Assembly: GCF_000730565.1 (NCBI RefSeq)
Contig: NZ_BBIQ01000030.1
Location: forward strand, 1-35,938
Length of the DNA: 35,938 nt
DNA from: Pseudomonas fulva NBRC 16637 = DSM 17717
GTDB lineage: Bacteria > Pseudomonadota > Gammaproteobacteria > Pseudomonadales > Pseudomonadaceae
Reading direction: 5' to 3'
The notes under the pieces were generated by a model. It worked only from the letters and a program-made list of their open reading frames with translations, was not told the DNA's origin and ran no database searches. The position numbers were made by a program, and so were the translations under genes. This document shows, piece by piece, positions 8,393 to 15,580 of the stretch. Within the stretch, counting starts at the first letter, position 1. Every line of letters starts with the position of its first letter.

Positions 8393-8845
8393 TCAGCGAG
8401 CGCTTACCAGTTCGTGGCCGCAGGCCAGGCAGTGGGAAAGCCATTCACCCAGGAACAGGTTCAGCTGGGCTTTCTCGTCCGGCTGATGCATGGCGGCGTT
8501 GGGGTAAGGATAGATGCTACGCAAGCGCCGGGCGTGCTCAGCACTCACCACTTCGGCCATGCGGGCATCGTGGTACACCTGCACCTCCATGACCGGGACC
8601 GGCAGCCAGGGCAGACTGTGCTCCTGGCGTATGCGCAGCGTGGTGGTATAGGGGCAGGCCAGGACCACGTCGAGCACCAGCACGCCCAGCATCTGGTCGC
8701 CCTGGGTCATGCCGATGCTGCGCGAACTCTGGGTGGTGCGCATGTCCGGGAGCAGGCGCATCAGCCGGGCATAGTTGGCCTCGCAGGCGGCCTGCAACCC
8801 GGCCAGGTCGACCCGGTAGCGCTCGCGCAACAGGTTCACTTCCAC
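8393..8845 (-). CDS. DUF1249 (YqiB-family) protein
   Basis: About 150 residues, beginning with a GTG-encoded Met then EVNLLRERYRVDLAGLQ. The GTG at 8845 overlaps the end of nudF by 10 bases. An alternative GTG at 8839 overlaps the nudF stop as GTGA and has better spacing from GAGG, so the exact start is uncertain by two codons. The in-frame ATG at 8881 lies well inside nudF and is unlikely. Conserved features include YARLMRLLPDM, a Trp/Pro segment LPWLPVPVMEVQVYHDARMAEV and a His/Cys-containing end (WLSHCLACGHELV). The family is found next to nudF and cpdA across gammaproteobacteria, but I know of no established function. Soluble, no signal peptide. Confidence 0.9.
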   Translation of the reverse strand: MEVNLLRERYRVDLAGLQAACEANYARLMRLLPDMRTTQSSRSIGMTQGDQMLGVLVLDVVLACPYTTTLRIRQEHSLPWLPVPVMEVQVYHDARMAEVVSAEHARRLRSIYPYPNAAMHQPDEKAQLNLFLGEWLSHCLACGHELVSAR

Positions 8846-9453
8846 ATACCTCGAACTTCGTCGCGGTTCAGGGCAAGCCATTGCAAGCCGATGATGGTCG
8901 CGGCATTACAGATGCGCCCGTCGCGTACCGCCTGCAAGGCATCCTCGAACGACCACACGCGCACCCGGATGTCCTCGCCTTCGGACTCCAGCCCGTGCAG
9001 GCCGCCGGCACCCTCGGCGCTGCAGCGGCCCAGGAACAGGTGGACGTATTCGTCACTGCCGCCTGGCGAAGGAAAATAGCGCGTCATCGGCCACAGCGCG
9101 CTGAAGGTCAGGCCGGCCTCTTCCTCGGCCTCGCGGTGCGCCACCTCTTCAGGTTGCTCGTCCTTGTCGATCAGCCCGGCGACCATCTCGATCAACCAGG
9201 GGTTGGCGACCTTGTCCAGGGCACCCACACGAAACTGCTCGATCAGGACCACTTCATCGCGCTGCGGGTCGTACGGCAGAACGCACACCGCGTCATGGCG
9301 CACGAACAGCTCACGGCTGATTTCCCGACCCATTCCACCGGCGAACAGCTCATGGCGAAGGTGGAGCTTGTCGAGCCTGTAAAAGCCCTGGAAGCACTTG
9401 TCCCGCTTGACGATCTCGACCGCCTGGGGCACTGAATTCAACGTATCCGACAT
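8836..9453 (-). CDS. nudF: ADP-ribose pyrophosphatase (Nudix hydrolase)
   Basis: 205 residues from ATG 9453, which has CGAGGA 8 bases upstream; the ATG further out at 9543 would add about 30 unrelated residues. It hydrolyses ADP-ribose to AMP and ribose 5-phosphate. The Nudix box is complete: G-LIDKD-E-QPEEVAH-REAEEEAGL, with the REXXEE metal-binding helix. Downstream, YFPSPGGSDEYVHLFLGRC is the usual ADP-ribose-recognition and catalytic loop of the NudF type. It is the first gene of the minus-strand housekeeping run, and a divergent lipoprotein gene begins 185 bases away. Confidence 0.95.
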   Translation of the reverse strand: MSDTLNSVPQAVEIVKRDKCFQGFYRLDKLHLRHELFAGGMGREISRELFVRHDAVCVLPYDPQRDEVVLIEQFRVGALDKVANPWLIEMVAGLIDKDEQPEEVAHREAEEEAGLTFSALWPMTRYFPSPGGSDEYVHLFLGRCSAEGAGGLHGLESEGEDIRVRVWSFEDALQAVRDGRICNAATIIGLQWLALNRDEVRGMWK

Positions 9454-9487
9454 GAAAATCCTCGTTGCATCGCTGCTGCATCGCGCC

Positions 9488-9516
9488 ATCCTACTCTGCA
9501 CGCTGGCACGTTTCAC
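9488..9516 (-). promoter_or_regulatory. Possible nudF promoter
   Basis: On the minus strand, GTGAAA (9511-9516) and TAGGAT (9488-9493) are separated by 17 bases, each matching 4 of 6 consensus positions. The -10 box lies about 35 bases upstream of the nudF start. This is pattern matching only. Confidence 0.3.
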
Positions 9517-9638
9517 CCCCCGGCGACAACCGTTGGCGTACATGGCACAGCAGGCCCGGTCTCTGTTAGCTTAGTGGCGAACTGAAGGCCATGCCGACGG
9601 TCAAAGGCCGACTTTTCCCTGTTCTTGCAAGGATCATC

Positions 9639-10385
9639 ATGACACTTGTCAAACTGACATCCATCGCTGTGCTGGCCTTGGCGCTGGGCGCATGCCAGAG
9701 CCTGTTCGCCCCCAACTACCGAGCGCCGCTCGAGGTCAAGCGCGAAGCCTGGGAACACGTCAAGCCAGGCTGCAGCGAGCGTGATTGCCCGTTGGTGAAT
9801 ATTGACACCGTGCATTTCCCGGCGTTGCCCAAGCTCGACGGCATTGTCGAAAAGCGTCTGCTGCAACTGACCGAGGACAACCAGCACGGGGCGGCACCGA
9901 CAACGCTGCAAGCCTACGAACAGCACTACCTGGCCAGCGCCGAGAAGCGCAACAGCAGCTACCTGCAGGCCAAAGTACGCGAACAGCATGACGGGCTGGT
10001 GATCATCGAGCTGTCCAGCTACTTGGATACCGGTGGCGCCCATGGCATGCCAGGTCGTGCGTTCATCAACTATTCACGCAAGCTGGACAAGGTCCTGACC
10101 CTGCAGGACATGCTGGTCCCCGGCCAGGAAGAAACGTTCTGGAAGACGGTGGAGGAATCACACCGGGCCTGGCTGATGAGTGTCGGCATGGACAAGGATG
10201 CCGAGTTCATCAAAACCTGGCCATTCAAGCGCTCGCCGCATATCGCCCTGACCTACGGCGCGGTGGTGGTGAAGTACGAGGTGTACGCCATCGCGCCGTA
10301 TTCCATGGGCCATGTGGAGCTGAAAATTCCCTACCCACGCCTCAATGGCGTGATCAAGCCCGAACTGTTCCCCGGCCGCGGCTGA
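9639..10385 (+). CDS. RsiV/DUF3298-type lipoprotein
   Basis: 248 residues from ATG 9639, which has AAGGA about 7 bases upstream; an in-frame ATG at 9591 would place residues ahead of the signal peptide. The signal peptide ends in the lipobox LALGAC (Cys19), and the next residue is Gln, so outer-membrane sorting is expected. The C-terminal half contains ELSSYLDTGGAHGMPG, then NYSRKLDKVLTLQDML and YSMGHVELKIPYPRLNGVIKP. This is the DUF3298 layout with an upstream DUF4163-like region, as in RsiV-type proteins. Some relatives are anti-sigma factors that bind lysozyme, but no sigma factor gene is adjacent here, so that role is not implied. The 3' end overlaps the end of cytX by 32 bases tail to tail. 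Confidence 0.8.
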   Translation: MTLVKLTSIAVLALALGACQSLFAPNYRAPLEVKREAWEHVKPGCSERDCPLVNIDTVHFPALPKLDGIVEKRLLQLTEDNQHGAAPTTLQAYEQHYLASAEKRNSSYLQAKVREQHDGLVIIELSSYLDTGGAHGMPGRAFINYSRKLDKVLTLQDMLVPGQEETFWKTVEESHRAWLMSVGMDKDAEFIKTWPFKRSPHIALTYGAVVVKYEVYAIAPYSMGHVELKIPYPRLNGVIKPELFPGRG

Positions 10386-11637
10386 AGTCCAATACGCCAT
10401 ACAACACACCTGCCAGCACCAACGCCGGCAGGGTCGCGCCCAGGTCCGGCGCCTGGGCGGCGATGATGTGATACGCCGCCACGCCTGCCGCCCATGCCAG
10501 CAATGCCGGCCAGTGCAGCGCCCCCACATGGGCTGGAATGCTGCGACGGCGAACCCAGTAATGGTCCGTCAGCACCACACCGAACAGTGGGGCGAACACC
10601 GAGCCGATCAGTAGCAGGAAGTTTTCGTACTGGGCAAGCGGTGCCAACAGGGCGATCAGGGTGCACAGCACGCCGATGGCCAGGGCCAGGTGTTCAACCT
10701 TCACGCGTGCCAGCACGCCGGCGGAGACCGCCGCCGAATGAATGTCGGCGAAGGCTTTTTCCGATTCGTCGAGCAGAATCAGTAGCAACGGAATACCCAT
10801 GCCCGCCCCGGCGAGCGCCAGCAGCAGGGCATTGACTTCGCCTTGCGCCGCGAAGGCCAGGGTATAGGCCACCCCCAGGCTCATCAACCAGGTGTTGCCG
10901 ATGAAATACCCCACCACCGTGCTGCCGAACACCTGCCTGCCGTCGCGGGCAAAACGCGAATAGTCGGCAATCAGCGGCAGCCAGGACAGGGGCATGGCGA
11001 TGACGATGTCAAAGCCCACGGCCAGCGACATCGACCCATCCCCGCCGCGCTGCCACAACATCGCCAGGTCGGCCTTGGCGAACAGGTTCCAGGTCAGCCA
11101 GACACAGGCGCCCAGCAGCAGCCAGATGCCCCAGGCCCGCAGGATCCTGCGCACGAAAGCCAACGGTCCACTGACCGCCAGCACGGTGGCCAGCGCGCCA
11201 AAACACAGCGTCCATAGCACCGGACTGTGCCAGATGCTGCCCTCACCGAAGGCTCGCGCACCCAACAGGCTGGCGGCATCGCGCATCACGATGATCTCGA
11301 AGGCGCCCCAGCCTATCAGCTGCAATACGTTGAGCAGCGCTGGCAAGCGCGCACCCTGCGCCCCCAGGCTGAGCTTGAGCGTACCCATGGCGGACAAACC
11401 GGTGTCGCTGCCGATCACACCGGCAGCACCCAGCAACAGCACACCGACCCCGGTGCCCAGGACGATGGCCAGGATGGCCCCGGACAGGCCAAGGCCCGGC
11501 GCCAGCATGGCACCGACTTGCAGCACCATCAGGCCGATGCCTAGGGAAAACCACAGTGAAAACAGGTCGCGGCCACCGAATACGCGCTGGCCGTTGGGAA
11601 TGGGATGATCAGGGGAAAATTGACTGGACGTGGTCAT
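10354..11637 (-). CDS. cytX: Hydroxymethylpyrimidine permease CytX (NCS1 family)
   Basis: 427 residues from ATG 11637; the longer form from 11679 adds a non-membrane leader. It is a nucleobase:cation symporter-1 (cytosine/purine permease) protein of about 12 membrane helices. The first segment is LFSLWFSLGIGLMVLQVGAM, and a conserved loop has SWLPLIADYSRF. CytX members linked to thiamine genes are thought to import the pyrimidine moiety of thiamine (HMP). Placement downstream of thiC on the same strand, after 110 bases containing a strong stem-loop, supports HMP salvage and shared TPP-riboswitch control. Its last 32 bases run antisense to the end of the lipoprotein gene. Specificity is inferred from context. 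Confidence 0.85.
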   Translation of the reverse strand: MTTSSQFSPDHPIPNGQRVFGGRDLFSLWFSLGIGLMVLQVGAMLAPGLGLSGAILAIVLGTGVGVLLLGAAGVIGSDTGLSAMGTLKLSLGAQGARLPALLNVLQLIGWGAFEIIVMRDAASLLGARAFGEGSIWHSPVLWTLCFGALATVLAVSGPLAFVRRILRAWGIWLLLGACVWLTWNLFAKADLAMLWQRGGDGSMSLAVGFDIVIAMPLSWLPLIADYSRFARDGRQVFGSTVVGYFIGNTWLMSLGVAYTLAFAAQGEVNALLLALAGAGMGIPLLLILLDESEKAFADIHSAAVSAGVLARVKVEHLALAIGVLCTLIALLAPLAQYENFLLLIGSVFAPLFGVVLTDHYWVRRRSIPAHVGALHWPALLAWAAGVAAYHIIAAQAPDLGATLPALVLAGVLYGVLDFSRGRGTVRA

Positions 11638-11668
11638 GCTTGCTCGCACTCGGCAATGTGATTGTTGG

Positions 11669-11728
11669 GGTGGGCGCAAGGCAGGCCGCTAACCAGGTCC
11701 CTGCTTCGCGGCCTGAATGGCGCCCACC
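11669..11728 (-). repeat. Three-tier stem-loop between thiC and cytX
   Basis: Nested complementary segments fold one long hairpin: 11669-11677 with 11720-11728 (9 bases, GGTGGGCGC), 11682-11689 with 11708-11715 (8 bases, CAGGCCGC), and CAGG with CCTG at 11693-11702. No T-run follows on either strand, so it is unlikely to be a standard terminator. It could protect the upstream thiC mRNA and lower cytX expression, or be a degenerate REP element. Confidence 0.65.
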
Positions 11729-11747
11729 TTGGCCCAAAGGCTAGGCC

Positions 11748-13628
11748 TCAGACCTTGTGGTACAGCTGGCTGCCGGCCTGGCGGAAGCGCTCGGCCTGCT
11801 CGCGCATGCCCTGCTCCACCGAGACGTCCACGGTTTCGATCCGGGCAGCGTATTCACGCACCTCCTGGGTGATCTTCATGGAGCAGAACTTCGGCCCGCA
11901 CATGGAGCAGAAATGCGCCACCTTGGCCGACTCCTTGGGCAAGGTCTCATCATGGAAGGCACGCGCCGTGTCGGGGTCCAGCCCCAGGTTGAACTGGTCT
12001 TCCCAGCGAAACTCGAAGCGCGCCTTCGACAGCGCGTTGTCGCGAATCTGGGCCCCTGGGTGACCTTTGGCCAGGTCGGCTGCATGGGCCGCAATCTTGT
12101 AGGTGATGATGCCGGTCTTGACGTCGTCCTTGTCGGGCAGCCCCAGGTGTTCCTTGGGCGTGACATAGCAGAGCATGGCGCAGCCGAACCAGCCGATCAT
12201 GGCCGCTCCGATGCCGGAAGTGATGTGGTCGTAGCCAGGGGCGATGTCGGTGGTCAGCGGGCCCAAGGTGTAGAACGGCGCTTCGTCACAGCATTCGAGC
12301 TGCTTGTCCATGTTCTCCTTGATCAACTGCATCGGCACATGGCCGGGGCCTTCGATCATGCACTGCACATCGTGCTTCCAGGCAATCTTGGTCAGCTCGC
12401 CCAGGGTTTCCAGCTCGCCAAACTGCGCCGCGTCGTTGGCATCGGCGATCGAGCCCGGGCGCAGGCCATCGCCCAGCGAGAAGCTGACGTCGTAGGCCTT
12501 CATGATTTCGCAGATTTCATCGAAGTGGGTGTACAGGAAGTTCTCCTGGTGATGCGCCAGGCACCACTTGGCCATGATCGAACCACCCCGGCTGACGATC
12601 CCGGTGACGCGCTTGGCGGTCAGCGGTACATAGCGCAGCAGCACCCCGGCATGGATGGTGAAATAATCCACGCCCTGCTCAGCCTGTTCGATCAGCGTGT
12701 CGCGAAACAGCTCCCAGGTCAGGTCCTCGGCCACGCCACCGACCTTTTCCAGTGCCTGGTAGATGGGCACGGTGCCGATGGGCACGGGGGAGTTGCGAAT
12801 GATCCATTCGCGGGTTTCATGGATGTGCTTGCCGGTGGACAAGTCCATGACGGTGTCCGAACCCCACCGAATGCCCCAAGTGAGCTTGGCCACCTCTTCT
12901 TCGATGGACGAACCCAGCGCACTGTTGCCGATGTTGCCGTTGATCTTCACCAGGAAGTTGCGGCCGATGATCATCGGCTCCAGCTCGGTGTGGTTGATGT
13001 TGGCCGGAATGATGGCGCGGCCACGGGCCACTTCCTCGCGCACGAACTCGGGGGTGATTTCCTTGGGAATGCTGGCGCCGAAGCTGTGACCGGCATGCTG
13101 CGTATCGAGCAGGCCTGCCGCCCGGGCCTCCTGCAGCTTCATGTTCTCGCGGATGGCCACGTATTCCATCTCGGCGGTGATGATGCCCTGGCGGGCGTAG
13201 TGCATCTGCGACACATTGGCGCCTGGCTTGGCACGACGCGGGTTGCGCACATGGGCGAAGCGCAGCTTGGCCAGCTCGGCGTCGTTCAGGCGCTGCTGGC
13301 CGAAGTGGGAGCTCAGGCCGCTCAGGCGCTCGGTGTCACCGCGTGCATCGATCCAGGCCGAACGCACGTCGGCCAGGCCCTTGCGCACGTCGATCAACAC
13401 CTCTGGGTCGGTGTAGGGGCCGGAAGTGTCGTAGACCAGCACGGGCGCATTACGCTCGCCCCCGAAATCGGTGGGCGTGTCGGCCAGGCTGATCGCGCGC
13501 ATCGGTACGCGAATATCCGGACGCGAGCCCTGGACATAGACCTTGCGCGAGCGCGGAAACGGCTGCACGGACTGCTGATCGACTTGCGCCGATTCGCTGA
13601 GGTTCATCGCTTTTTCTTGTTGGGTCAT
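11748..13628 (-). CDS. thiC: Phosphomethylpyrimidine synthase ThiC
   Basis: 626 residues. A radical-SAM enzyme that converts aminoimidazole ribotide to HMP phosphate, the pyrimidine half of thiamine. The C-terminal [4Fe-4S] motif CSMCGPKFC has Cys574, Cys577 and Cys582. Core segments include TIHAGVLLRYVPL, SLGDGLRPGSIADANDAAQ, MIEGPGHVPM and LGPLTTDIAPGYDHI. The ATG at 13628 is chosen because it begins the usual N-terminus (MTQQEKAMNLSE) and has GGAGAG 8 bases upstream. The frame stays open up to 13793, but that stretch is the riboswitch leader. Expression is expected to fall when TPP is abundant. cytX follows. Confidence 0.98.
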   Translation of the reverse strand: MTQQEKAMNLSESAQVDQQSVQPFPRSRKVYVQGSRPDIRVPMRAISLADTPTDFGGERNAPVLVYDTSGPYTDPEVLIDVRKGLADVRSAWIDARGDTERLSGLSSHFGQQRLNDAELAKLRFAHVRNPRRAKPGANVSQMHYARQGIITAEMEYVAIRENMKLQEARAAGLLDTQHAGHSFGASIPKEITPEFVREEVARGRAIIPANINHTELEPMIIGRNFLVKINGNIGNSALGSSIEEEVAKLTWGIRWGSDTVMDLSTGKHIHETREWIIRNSPVPIGTVPIYQALEKVGGVAEDLTWELFRDTLIEQAEQGVDYFTIHAGVLLRYVPLTAKRVTGIVSRGGSIMAKWCLAHHQENFLYTHFDEICEIMKAYDVSFSLGDGLRPGSIADANDAAQFGELETLGELTKIAWKHDVQCMIEGPGHVPMQLIKENMDKQLECCDEAPFYTLGPLTTDIAPGYDHITSGIGAAMIGWFGCAMLCYVTPKEHLGLPDKDDVKTGIITYKIAAHAADLAKGHPGAQIRDNALSKARFEFRWEDQFNLGLDPDTARAFHDETLPKESAKVAHFCSMCGPKFCSMKITQEVREYAARIETVDVSVEQGMREQAERFRQAGSQLYHKV

Positions 13629-13731
13629 CACAGGCTCTCCAGACGGCTTCCTAGCAGTGGAATGTCGGGGTGAACCTGAAGGACGCGGACGCACTCCTAG
13701 ACGGGTGCGGTGCCAAAGACGGGGTGTCATG

Positions 13732-13784
13732 GGCTGCAAACAGCCGATGCTTTCCCGGACCTGGCACAAGAGGCTCCCCGGGAA
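13732..13784 (-). promoter_or_regulatory. Structured leader between TPP riboswitch and thiC (possible expression platform)
   Basis: Between the aptamer and the thiC start lie two hairpins: TTCCCGG/CCGGGAA (13752-13758 with 13778-13784) and GGCTG/CAGCC (13732-13745). Neither is followed by a T-run on the minus strand, which argues against a simple terminator switch. Rho-dependent or translational control is possible. Confidence 0.4.
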
Positions 13785-13797
13785 GGCGAGCAATCTT

Positions 13798-13880
13798 GTT
13801 CCCTACGCAGGCGCTAACCTGATCAGGTTCAACGGGATCCGCACCTATGCGATCTCAGCCTTTGCTTCAAGGCACCCCGA
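13798..13880 (-). ncRNA. TPP riboswitch (THI element)
   Basis: Read on the minus strand, the region begins with TCGGGGTGCC and continues with the conserved GGCTGAGAT of the pyrimidine-sensing arm. It then carries the highly conserved GAACCTGATCAGGTTAGC and closes with GCGTAGGGAACA. These are the diagnostic pieces of the thiamine pyrophosphate aptamer in the right order. It lies about 170 bases upstream of the thiC start, as expected for thiC in gammaproteobacteria. It should repress thiC, and probably cytX, when TPP is bound. Confidence 0.97.
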
Positions 13881-13893
13881 CAAGAACATGCGC

Positions 13894-13923
13894 AGTCTAG
13901 ACTGGAGTTGCCGGCAAAGCCAA
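13894..13923 (-). promoter_or_regulatory. Probable thiC promoter
   Basis: On the minus strand, TTGGCT (13918-13923) and TAGACT (13894-13899) are separated by 18 bases. Transcription would begin shortly before the riboswitch. Confidence 0.5.
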
Positions 13924-13961
13924 GCGAGCAATCCCGGGAATGATCAACGGCATCAGGGTGA

Positions 13962-13990
13962 TTGTTGCCCGGAGCGCGTGGCACTACACT
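13962..13990 (+). promoter_or_regulatory. Probable tolC promoter
   Basis: TTGTTG (13962-13967) and TACACT (13985-13990) are separated by 17 bases, which predicts a start near 13997 and a leader of about 50 bases before the tolC ATG. It is back to back with the thiC promoter. Confidence 0.5.
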
Positions 13991-14048
13991 GCGTCATCAA
14001 GCAAAACTCAACAGTTCAGTAATTACATTTCGTACAAGGATTGCCCCT

Positions 14049-15482
14049 ATGCTGCGCAAACTCTCACTGGCCCTGGCCGTGTCTTGTGCGTCCCATACGA
14101 TGGCCTGGGCGGCGGACGTACCGGCAACGGTGAAAACCGATCTGGTGAGCGTTTACCAGGAAGCGGTAGAGAACAACGCCGACCTGGCAGCCGCCCGCGC
14201 CGACTACGGCGCGCGCCGCGAAATCGTGCCCCAGGCCCGTGCCGGCTTGCTGCCCAACCTGTCGGCCGGTGCCGAGATGCAAAGCACCCGCACCAAGCTC
14301 GACGAGCCGTCGATCACATCCAACCGCAGCGGCAATGCCTGGAGCGCGACCCTGGCCCAGCCCATCTTCCGCGCTGACCGCTGGTTCCAGTTGCAAGCTG
14401 CCGAGGCCGTCAACGAACAGGCCGCGCTGGAGCTGTCTGCCACCGAGCAGAACCTGATCCTGCAGACTGCGCAAAGCTACTTTGCGGTGCTGCGTGCGCA
14501 GGACAACCTGGCGGCCAGCAAGGCCGAGGAAGCGGCCCTCAAGCGTCAGCTCGACCAGTCCAACGAACGTTTCGACGTGGGGCTTTCGGACAAGACCGAC
14601 GTGTTGCAGTCCCAGGCCAGCTATGACACGGCCCGCGCCAACCGCATCATCGCCGACCGTCAGGTGCAGGATGCTTTCCAGGCGTTGGTCACCCTGACCA
14701 ATCGGGAGTACACCGCTATCCAGGGTGTGGTCCACAGCCTGCCGGTGCAGGTGCCCGTGCCCAACGACGCCAAGGCCTGGGTCGAAACCGCCGGCCGGCA
14801 GAACCTCAACCTGTTGGCGACCAACTACGCGGTGTCCGCGGCGGAAGAAACGTTGCGTCAGCGCAAGGCCGGTCACGCCCCGACCGTAGATGCCGTGGCC
14901 AAATACCAGAAGGGTGACAACGACAACCTGGGCTTCAGCAACCCATCGCCGCTGGGTGTTCGGTATGGGGGCGACGTGGAGCAGACCACCGTTGGCCTGC
15001 AGTTGAACATTCCCATCTACAGCGGCGGGCTGACCAGTTCACAGGTACGCGAAGCCTACCAGCGCCTCAGCCAGAGCGAACAGCAGCGCGAAAGCCTGCG
15101 CCGTCAGGTGGTGGAGAACACCCGCAACCTGCACCGTGCGGTGAACACCGACGTCGAACAGGTACAGGCGCGCAAGCAGTCGATCATCTCCAACCAGAGC
15201 GCGCTCGAGGCTACCGAAATCGGCTACCAGGTGGGCACCCGCAACATCGTCGATGTGCTCGACGCCCAGCGCCAGCTGTACACCTCGGTGCGCGACTACA
15301 ACAACAGCCGGTACGCCTACATCCTCGACAACCTGAGCCTGAAACAGGCGGCCGGCACGCTGAGCCCGCAAGACTTGCAGGACCTCAAGCGCTACCTGAA
15401 ACCCGACTACAACCCGGACAAGGATTTCCTGCCACCGGACCTGGCGGCAGCGGCGGCGAAGAATTTCGAGCGTAAGCCCTGA
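14049..15482 (+). CDS. tolC: TolC-family outer-membrane channel protein
   Basis: 477 residues from ATG 14049, with AAGGA about 8 bases upstream; the in-frame ATG at 13962 overlaps the promoter and precedes the signal peptide. The signal peptide is cleaved after about AWA (residue 21). The mature protein has the two-repeat outer-membrane-efflux-protein layout: SVYQEAVENNADLAAARADY in repeat one, QRLSQSEQQRESLRRQVVEN in repeat two, and a closing VGTRNIVDVLDAQRQLY. These long coiled-coil helices build the trimeric tunnel that serves type I secretion and tripartite efflux pumps. It stands alone, divergent from thiC, and is followed by a REP-like repeat. Pseudomonads carry many paralogues, but length and motifs favour the true TolC type. 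Confidence 0.93.
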   Translation: MLRKLSLALAVSCASHTMAWAADVPATVKTDLVSVYQEAVENNADLAAARADYGARREIVPQARAGLLPNLSAGAEMQSTRTKLDEPSITSNRSGNAWSATLAQPIFRADRWFQLQAAEAVNEQAALELSATEQNLILQTAQSYFAVLRAQDNLAASKAEEAALKRQLDQSNERFDVGLSDKTDVLQSQASYDTARANRIIADRQVQDAFQALVTLTNREYTAIQGVVHSLPVQVPVPNDAKAWVETAGRQNLNLLATNYAVSAAEETLRQRKAGHAPTVDAVAKYQKGDNDNLGFSNPSPLGVRYGGDVEQTTVGLQLNIPIYSGGLTSSQVREAYQRLSQSEQQRESLRRQVVENTRNLHRAVNTDVEQVQARKQSIISNQSALEATEIGYQVGTRNIVDVLDAQRQLYTSVRDYNNSRYAYILDNLSLKQAAGTLSPQDLQDLKRYLKPDYNPDKDFLPPDLAAAAAKNFERKP

Positions 15483-15506
15483 GGACGGGCAGCCTCATCT
15501 GGGGGA

Positions 15507-15540
15507 GCCGGCTTGCCGGCGATGGGCCGCAAAGCGGCCC
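15507..15540. repeat. REP-like intergenic palindromic repeat, second copy
   Basis: Two adjacent palindromes: GCCGGC-TT-GCCGGC (15507-15520) and GGGCCGC-AAA-GCGGCCC (15524-15540). It is the same layout as the copy at 3-37. It lies between the convergent ends of tolC (15482) and waaA (15581), where such elements can act as a transcription or mRNA-decay barrier. Confidence 0.75.
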
Positions 15541-15580
15541 TGATCACGCCAACCGCAACCATCGCCCCGACAGTGAGCGC

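Noticed and set aside
13629..13793. Extended N-terminus of ThiC from ATG 13793
   Set aside because: It is open by chance; no ribosome site, it abuts the riboswitch, and the family N-terminus begins at 13628.
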